Part shown: piece after piece, positions 59,550 to 64,000 of the stretch
Layout of the letters: every line of letters starts with the position of its first letter
Position numbering within the stretch: the stretch's first letter is position 1
Origin: Amphiduros pacificus
Lineage: Eukaryota > Annelida > Polychaeta > Phyllodocida > Hesionidae
Assembly (NCBI GenBank): GCA_949316495.1
Contig: OX439009.1
Coordinates: forward strand, 15,112,201 to 15,176,200
Direction of reading: 5' to 3'
DNA length: 64,000 bases
Notes under the pieces: generated by a model
Seen by the model: the letters and a program-made list of their open reading frames with translations, nothing else
The model's database searches: none
Told to the model about the DNA's origin: nothing
Position numbers and translations under genes: made by a program

Positions 59550-61130
59550 CTTCAAAAGATAGAACAAGCTTGTACTTAATATTTGCCATCTATTTCTTAT
59601 CATTTTCTGCATTTTATGGAATTATTGTCTTTGATTTTTATTAATGCTATGTATAATATCATCATATGATTTGAGAGAGGAGGGCTAGCAATGCTGTATA
59701 TACACATGTCACCAGGTTGTATAGTTAACATTGTTAATTCACATGTTGAGTTTGTATGATCTTTCTAACTGCACCATTCTTCTTGCAGAAATTAAAGAAA
59801 AATAACACTGATTGATTCAATCACAAAAAATGTTAATTCAATTATTTACAATCAAAGCCAATGTACATCTGCAAGAATCAATATATTCCATATCAATGAA
59901 AAAAATCAAATTGGATTAATTAATCAAACTAAATGTGCCTTAACAAGTTGTGATTATTTGTATTCATTATTAATATTTCTAAAACCAAGTCACTCATGTG
60001 AATATTAGAGCAAAGAAAATACTTGAGCTGTGAATATAAATCACTGGTAAATCAATAATTAGATTGAAATGCACATATATATTTATAAAGCACATGACTG
60101 GAGTTAATTTAACATTGTATTGCATGCACTTAAGTGTGCACAATTTTTGTGACAAAAAAAAAAAAAAAACAATTTCAAATAACATTTTATAATTGTCAAT
60201 AATACAACTTTGTGGCTCAGATGTTCTTTGAGTTGGATGTCACAATGTTTTATGATGTTTATTGATATGTTTATTGTTATATATACACTATATTACAGAG
60301 AATAAAGCAATATGATGCAATATGATGCTCAGGCCTCTTTTACCCAACACAAACAACTGCCTTGTTTGGTCTGATTATGCTGAGATTTTTGTGTCCCCCT
60401 TGCAAAATGCTACATCAAAATGCTTCAGAAGATCCAAAGCAAGTATATACAAGATAAAGGTTGTCTGGTCTTGTTCATCACCAGTCGGGGCCAAACATAA
60501 ATATGGTCACACATGATTGAACTCAAATGACCGAGCAGAGAAGTGAGACTCAGATGCCGATTTTATTGCACAAGGGTAAAAAACAATAACTCGCTTTAAA
60601 ACTACCAGAAAATATCAAATTGAAATCAGCACCAAAAATAGAAATAGAAATGGCGCCAAGCTCTGAACCTTAAAAATATAGGTGTTTCCCAAGGATTGTG
60701 ACTGACTGGAAAAATCTTCCCCAATTTAACTGAATAAGTACTGAAAGTTCAGTATCTTTCAGGAAGTCTTGCCCAAGCTGCTGTTGTAACCCTATCACAA
60801 TCTTGCACTCTCAATGGGACATCAAATTATGCTTTGCCAAATAAACTTATAGATGTGCATGTATGATGTCACTGAGTCACATGACCATGAGCTATCTGCA
60901 AACCAAATGATAAGAACAGTTTTGATCACAGCTATGTCCCTATATTTAGTATTGGTGTGTATAACATTTGTTGTATATGACAGAGGAGAGAAATGACATT
61001 ACATTGATCAAACACTTTCAACACCATCTTAGCTTTTCAGATTCCTTATTATGTGCATGAGCACAGGTTGCCAAATCATGGCCATCCAAGGCTAACCCCT
61101 TTCTGTCTGTCTCTGTCCTGTACACTCGTA
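59550..61130. other. No exon seen
   Basis: If the esterase-like gene continues rightward, this is intron. Open frames here lack splice sites and family motifs. An A-run of about 17 lies at 60153. Confidence 0.4.
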
Positions 61131-61137
61131 CCTCAAG

Positions 61138-64000
61138 GTGTAAACCTCTATATAGTAGCAGTGATGGTGCTGACAACAAATGGCGATCTGGCTGTTCCTG
61201 TACCAAATAAATGTTTGACTCCAACTGATGACTGTCACATACAGAAATATGCAGGATGTGGGTAAGATTCTTATCAATAGAGATAGTGGGACAGAGGATC
61301 TTTATCTTGATATCTTGTCAATCTTGTATGCAAGTGTTATTTTAATAGTATGTGATACTATCAGAGGTCAATTTGTAAATAGCTTTCAATAAAAACAGAT
61401 ATCAATTGATATTGTCAATAAGAAAATTTCAAGTATTTTGCCATATGTCTGTGAAAGTGCAAGCATTCAGATCAAGAATGCCACAAGAATGTCCCAAGTG
61501 ACCCCAAGAATGGCCCTAGATTGCCCCCAGTTTTGCCCCAGAATGTCCCCAGTACCCCCAAGAATGGCCCCAGAATGCCCCCAGTTTGCCCCAGAAAGTC
61601 CCCAGTACCCCCGAGTATGGCCCCAGACTGCCCCCCAGTTTGCCCCAAAATGTCCCCAGTACCCCCGAGAATGGCCCCAGATTGCCCCCGGTTTGGCCCA
61701 GAATGTCCCCAATGGATCCCAGAATGTACTCAGAATGAACCTCGTTGTTTAAAACTGCACCATGTTATGTGATGTGCCATACACAACAGACATCATGGCT
61801 TTATCGCATGATCAGAAAACTTGTAAAATCATCAAAATTTAATCCAAAGAGGTGTCCCAATCATTCTACTTCAAAACATTTGGAATTATTTATCAGTCCT
61901 CAAGATCCATTGCGGCTGCAATAGGTAATTAGAACGTCTGGTCATCATTAGCAAAACCAATATATGAATAACCAAAAAATAATGTGTTTCTCTAAAATAT
62001 TTTAATGCTTTAAATATGTAATTTAGATGTGAAATTTAAGATTTGTGTCATTCACCCTACTACATCATAAATCTGTAGTGGTAAAATTTGAAATGGTAAA
62101 ATGGGTAATGCCGTAATGGCATCAAGTTAAGTTGAATGAAAAGTATCTTCGATTCAATCAGTGGCCCTAATTTTGGGTATTATTCTCACTATCACTGCTA
62201 GATGTATTGTTTCATTTGTGTAATATTAATGATACGTCAAGGCTTTTCAATTGATCAGCCTGTTCAGGTTTAATTTGCTGAGTCTATGCATTCTCCGTTG
62301 CATGTTAAGATACATCTACTATTTGTGTCTAGTTCTCAAACAATATAACACATTTCAAAAGCTCTGGAGTGGATGAATCTCTGGGGATAATCCCATGAAA
62401 TCATGATAATCCATAACAGTCTCAAAATAAATCTTGATTTTTGTTTGTGAATTTAAATAATTTATCATCCGTTCTAACCTCACAAAAAAGTAAAAATGAA
62501 AAAAAAATACATTCTAATATGTCATCACTCCCAAACTTTCCATCATCCTCATCTGCCTTTCATTCTAATCTGTCTTTCATTACAATCTGTGTCATTCTTT
62601 CTGATCCGCCGTTTAGTCTAATCTGTGTCATTCATCCTATTCTGTGTCATTCGTCCTAATATGTGTCATTCATACTAATCTGTGATTTATACTAGTCTGT
62701 CTCATTCATTCTAACTCGTGTCATTCATTCAAATATTTGCGTTCCATTCTATTATATATCATACATTTATATCTTTAGTCCATCCGTATCTGTCTCTCAC
62801 TCATATCTGTTTCTCATTCATATTTGTTTCTCATTCATGTCTGTCTCTCATTCATATCTGTTTCTCATTGATATCTGTCTCTCACTCATATCTGTCTCTC
62901 ATTCATGTCTGTATCTCATTCATATCTGTTTCTCATTGATATCTGTCTCACTCATATCTGTCTCTCATTCATGTCTGTATCTCATTCATATCTGTCTCTC
63001 ATTCATATCTGTCTCTCATTCATGTCTGTCTCTCGTTCATATCTGTCTCTCATTCATATCTGTCTCTCATTCATGTATGTCTCTCATTCATATCTGTCTC
63101 TCTTTCATGTCTATCTCTCGTTCATATCTGTCTCTCATTCATATCTGTCTCTCATTCATGTCTGTCTCTCATTCATATCTATCTCTCATTCATGTCTGTC
63201 TCTCATTCATATCTGTTTCTCATTCATGTCTGTTTCTCATTCATATTTGTTTCTTGTTCCTATCTGTCAATCGTTGTACTCTCTGTTATCCCTTCCAACT
63301 GACCACTTTTTCAACTCCCACTGGAATAAAAACCATTAAACACATCTATGCAAATTCTGCTTTGAGACTATCAAAACCTATTGAAAATCCAGTACTCAGA
63401 TTGGAAATAATCATTTTGTCCATATATATACCGGTAGAGCTGCAACTTTGACTCATGTTTGAAGCTTATTCATATGTGATTTATGATATCAAGATCATCA
63501 CATATCAAAGCAACTAATGATGTCTGTGTTCATAATTCATCACAAATCATTAATGTACAGAGTAAATATGATCAATGCCCTACAATAAACTGGGTAAATA
63601 AATCATTTATGAATAAATAAAGTCATATTCTAATGGCGATAAACCAACTATAGCGAGACAGTGTCAAACTATTGGTGTGATTCTGACAATTTCTCCAGTG
63701 CAGTTTCAATACAATCTATGAAGAATTTAATGCACAAATTTGATTTCATTAGCTTTCCATTTCTGTATGTTTTTGTATATACCTCGGATGGGATCATTTG
63801 ACAACAAATAAAAACGAGGGCCAAATAAATGCACCTGAACAAAGTGAGCAACTATTTCACGACTGTATCATTCTATACAGTGGGCACATCAGGGTTCACC
63901 CACAACCAGTGCAGTTTGCAATTGAGCATAACTAATAATTTACTGTTATTTTTGTGCAGGGTCATGCATGCTAAATGGTACACAGTAGAGGTTTGGCTTG
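61138..64000 (+). CDS. Candidate exon pair of an unrecognised plus-strand gene, running off the window
   Basis: Exon 61138-61261 follows a long pyrimidine tract and CAAG, and ends at GTAAGA. It reads VNLYIVAVMVLTTNGDLAV then PVPNKCLTPTDDCHIQKYAGC. A second acceptor (TTTTTGTGCAG) at 63959 opens VMHAKWYTVEVWL to the window end, and its phase joins the first exon correctly. Paired cysteines would suit an extracellular domain. The minus strand of the first exon is also open and has a donor-like site, so the strand is uncertain. No family was recognised. Confidence 0.3.
61460..61735. repeat. C-rich 53-54 bp repeat, about five copies
   Basis: The unit combines AATGTCCCCAGTACCCCC, AAGAATGGCCCCAGA and TGCCCCCAGTTTGCCCC. 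The C runs of four or five put regularly spaced GGGG tracts on the minus strand. Open frames are artefacts. Confidence 0.9.
62690..63260. repeat. 17-bp minisatellite
   Basis: About 30 copies of CATTCATATCTGTCTCT with ATGTCTGTCT and ATATCTGTTT variants. More degenerate relatives containing GTGTCATTCATCCTA extend left to about 62570. The polypyrimidine strand is the plus strand. Confidence 0.93.

Noticed and set aside
61438-61772. Pro/Cys-rich frames
   Set aside because: They are encoded by the C-rich tandem repeat.
62837-63451. 204-codon Ser/His/Leu-rich frame
   Set aside because: It is a 17-bp minisatellite read through three rotating frames, which repeats every 51 bases; no gene context.

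Overview
This window is AT-rich animal nuclear DNA. Its genes are split into many short exons with GT-AG introns, and the introns are full of satellites, MITE-like elements and one dead LINE. The conserved genes and the LINE type fit a marine invertebrate, perhaps a deuterostome or lophotrochozoan. The species cannot be named from the sequence alone.

Layout. (1) About 0.1-11.8 kb, minus strand: an ataxin-7 (ATXN7) family gene, the SAGA deubiquitinase-module anchor. Eight coding exons are readable and a ninth is tentative. Its SCA7 zinc-finger domain is clear and there is no polyglutamine tract before the conserved N-terminus. (2) 11.8-12.07 kb: a bidirectional promoter of about 290 bp with a perfect CRE and a YY1-like motif over each start codon. 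(3) 12.07-20.97 kb, plus strand: a complete eight-exon THOC7 gene (THO/TREX mRNA export). Its first intron holds a decayed L2/CR1-type LINE, into which a small MITE has inserted. The ATXN7-THOC7 head-to-head pair also occurs in vertebrates, so it looks like old linkage. (4) 21-30 kb: two inverted arrays of one 18-bp minisatellite, a 28-bp satellite, and exons of an unresolved gene with a tubby-like motif, one exon of which is tandemly duplicated with its flanks. (5) 30.47-50.13 kb, plus strand: a complete 32-exon, about 1543-residue long-form ABCC (MRP1-type) transporter with TMD0, two membrane domains and two nucleotide-binding domains. (6) 50.1-58.6 kb: 3' UTR and gene-poor DNA with local duplications. 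(7) 58.67-59.55 kb, minus strand: the last three exons of a membrane-anchored carboxylesterase/cholinesterase-like protein. (8) 59.5-64 kb: mostly non-coding, with a C-rich array, a 17-bp satellite and two weak plus-strand exon candidates.

The most unusual pattern is that several tandem arrays begin exactly at, and copy, splice junctions: ATXN7 exon 7 donor, ABCC exon 14 acceptor, ABCC exon 29 donor, and an acceptor-like motif downstream of ATXN7 exon 8. They scatter decoy splice sites beside the real ones. No LTR retroelement, Polinton or other virus-like element was recognised.
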